From contig NZ_CP104861.1 in NCBI RefSeq assembly GCF_025426255.1, positions 4,092,001-4,156,000 on the forward strand: DNA of 64,000 nucleotides, in the 5' to 3' direction. The stretch comes from Pseudomonas fragi. Lineage in GTDB: Bacteria; Pseudomonadota; Gammaproteobacteria; Pseudomonadales; Pseudomonadaceae. The notes under the pieces were generated by a model, which was not told where the DNA came from, searched no databases, and saw nothing but the letters and a program-made list of their open reading frames with translations. A program made the position numbers and the translations under genes. Positions 63,081-64,000 of the stretch are shown one piece after another. The number at the start of each line of letters is the position of its first letter. Position 1 is the stretch's first letter.

Positions 63081-64000
63081 TATTTACGCTCACTGTGGGC
63101 GGAACGCCCGTTACGGGCAGCGCGCTCGTTCAAGCGCTGGGCGCCTGCGACATCGCCTTGCGAAGCCAGCAGGGCCGCCAGATGGGCCAGTGCTTCAGAA
63201 TGTTGAGGCTCCAGGTACAGCGCCTTGCGATAAAAAACCTGTGCCTGGGATGTCTGACCCTGAACATCGCTGAGCAAACCCAGCCAGTAAAACACTTCGG
63301 CCTGGGGCTCATGTCGTTGCAAAAATTGTTCGCAGGCGGCCCGTGCCTCATTACTTTTGCCTTCATTGGCCAAGCTGGCGATTTGCTCCAGCAGCGCTTT
63401 CGGTTCATCTGTCAGTGAACTCGGCTTTTGCGCGGTAGAGGTTTGAGGTCGCGGGGCAAAAGGTCGGCTGGCCGGTGGCGGCACTGGCACTGCCCGTTGT
63501 GGGCGGATCAACGGCTTGAATTCAGCCAGCACAGGGCGGGCTGCAGGTAATGGCTCACGACTGTGGCAAAAGGCAAACGACTGCGGCGCACCGATCGAGC
63601 GCATGCCCAGCCGGCTGAGCAGGTTGCCTTCGGCCGGGCCGATAAACAATACGCCATCATCACGGGTCATGCGCTTGAGTGCATCCAGTGCCTGCTGCTG
63701 GGTTTTAAGATCAAAGTAGATCAACAGGTTGCGGCAGAACACGAAGTCAAAAGGCTCGAAGCTGGCCAGCAACATGGGGTCCAGCAAGTTTCCGACATTG
63801 AAGCTGACTTGTTCGCATACCCGTGCCGACAGCTGATAACCGTCGTCCTCAAGGCTGAAGTAACGCTCGCGAAAGTCAGTTTGCTGCCCACGAAATGAGT
63901 TTTTTCCATACAGCGCTCTCTGCGCCCTCTGCACCGAGAGCGGGCTGACATCCAGCGCTTCGACTTTGAATTGATGCGCTGCAAACCCCGCATCAAACAA
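63080..64000 (-). CDS. wspC: CheR-like methyltransferase with TPR, WspC (runs off the window)
   Basis: WspC methylates WspA and opposes WspF. The visible 306 codons start inside the CheR SAM-binding domain (FDFVFCRNLLIYFD, MTRDDGVLFIGPAEGN) and continue through a Pro/Ala/Arg-rich linker to TPR repeats (AEVFYWLGLLSDVQGQTSQA and LEPQHSEALAHLAALLASQG). The start codon lies beyond 64000, and wspA and wspB would be expected further upstream. Confidence 0.94.
   Translation of the reverse strand: MFDAGFAAHQFKVEALDVSPLSVQRAQRALYGKNSFRGQQTDFRERYFSLEDDGYQLSARVCEQVSFNVGNLLDPMLLASFEPFDFVFCRNLLIYFDLKTQQQALDALKRMTRDDGVLFIGPAEGNLLSRLGMRSIGAPQSFAFCHSREPLPAARPVLAEFKPLIRPQRAVPVPPPASRPFAPRPQTSTAQKPSSLTDEPKALLEQIASLANEGKSNEARAACEQFLQRHEPQAEVFYWLGLLSDVQGQTSQAQVFYRKALYLEPQHSEALAHLAALLASQGDVAGAQRLNERAARNGRSAHSERK

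Overview
The window is chromosomal DNA from a Pseudomonas. The gene content and order (bamA-lpxD-fabZ-lpxA-lpxB-rnhB-dnaE, mexJK-mexL, ppc-lptF, lysS-prfB-wsp), the dispersed GTAGCAGCTGCCGAAGG and GTGGGAGCGAGCCTGCTCG palindromes, and the Lys-, Dap- and Wsp-type genes all fit a fluorescens-like lineage, but the species cannot be fixed from this stretch. I recognise no prophage, transposase, integrase, rRNA, tRNA or CRISPR array. Almost everything is conserved core genome; the accessory content is mainly intergenic repeats and a few small genus-level unknown proteins.

Layout. From 1 to 15127 all genes are on the minus strand. Reading in the direction of transcription they are rpsB, tsf, pyrH, frr, uppS, cdsA, dxr, rseP, bamA, skp, lpxD, fabZ, lpxA, lpxB, rnhB and dnaE: translation factors, isoprenoid, phospholipid and lipid A synthesis, and outer-membrane assembly. 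A gap of about 1 kb (15128-16166) holds the rpsB promoter and leader, a large imperfect palindrome and an 11-bp tandem array. From 16167 map, glnD and dapC run on the plus strand, followed by an antiporter (minus), an ArsC-like protein, dapD, csdA-csdE, tcdA (minus), the GH17-GT2 glucan synthase ndvB, dapE, rlmA, a Trp-rich unknown and a cold-shock gene (minus). plsB and two exported-protein genes come next, then the mexJK efflux pump with its repressor mexL, then rsmJ, small unknowns, tsaB, adk and ppc.

From 49.3 kb there is a lipoprotein pair (DUF4398 and lptF) behind a possible AlgU-type promoter. It is followed by a minus-strand series: a small membrane protein, a lipoprotein hydrolase, a DUF1704 (QEGLA) putative metallopeptidase, a lipoprotein, a TetR regulator, lysS, prfB with its programmed frameshift, and the wsp surface-sensing operon (wspR, F, E, D and part of C).

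Themes. Succinyl-DAP pathway genes (dapC, dapD, dapE) lie within 11.5 kb of each other. CsdA, CsdE and TcdA form a sulfur-transfer and ct6A tRNA-modification set. The wsp genes form a chemosensory pathway that drives the diguanylate cyclase WspR. Six of the seven convergent gene junctions carry a palindromic repeat; the seventh pair overlap at their stop codons. No divergent junction carries such a REP element.

I did not find a clear new multi-gene system. The observations most worth checking are the DUF1704 protease-like protein, the duplicated 206-residue unknown, the palindrome plus 11-bp array between rpsB and map, and the placement of REP elements.
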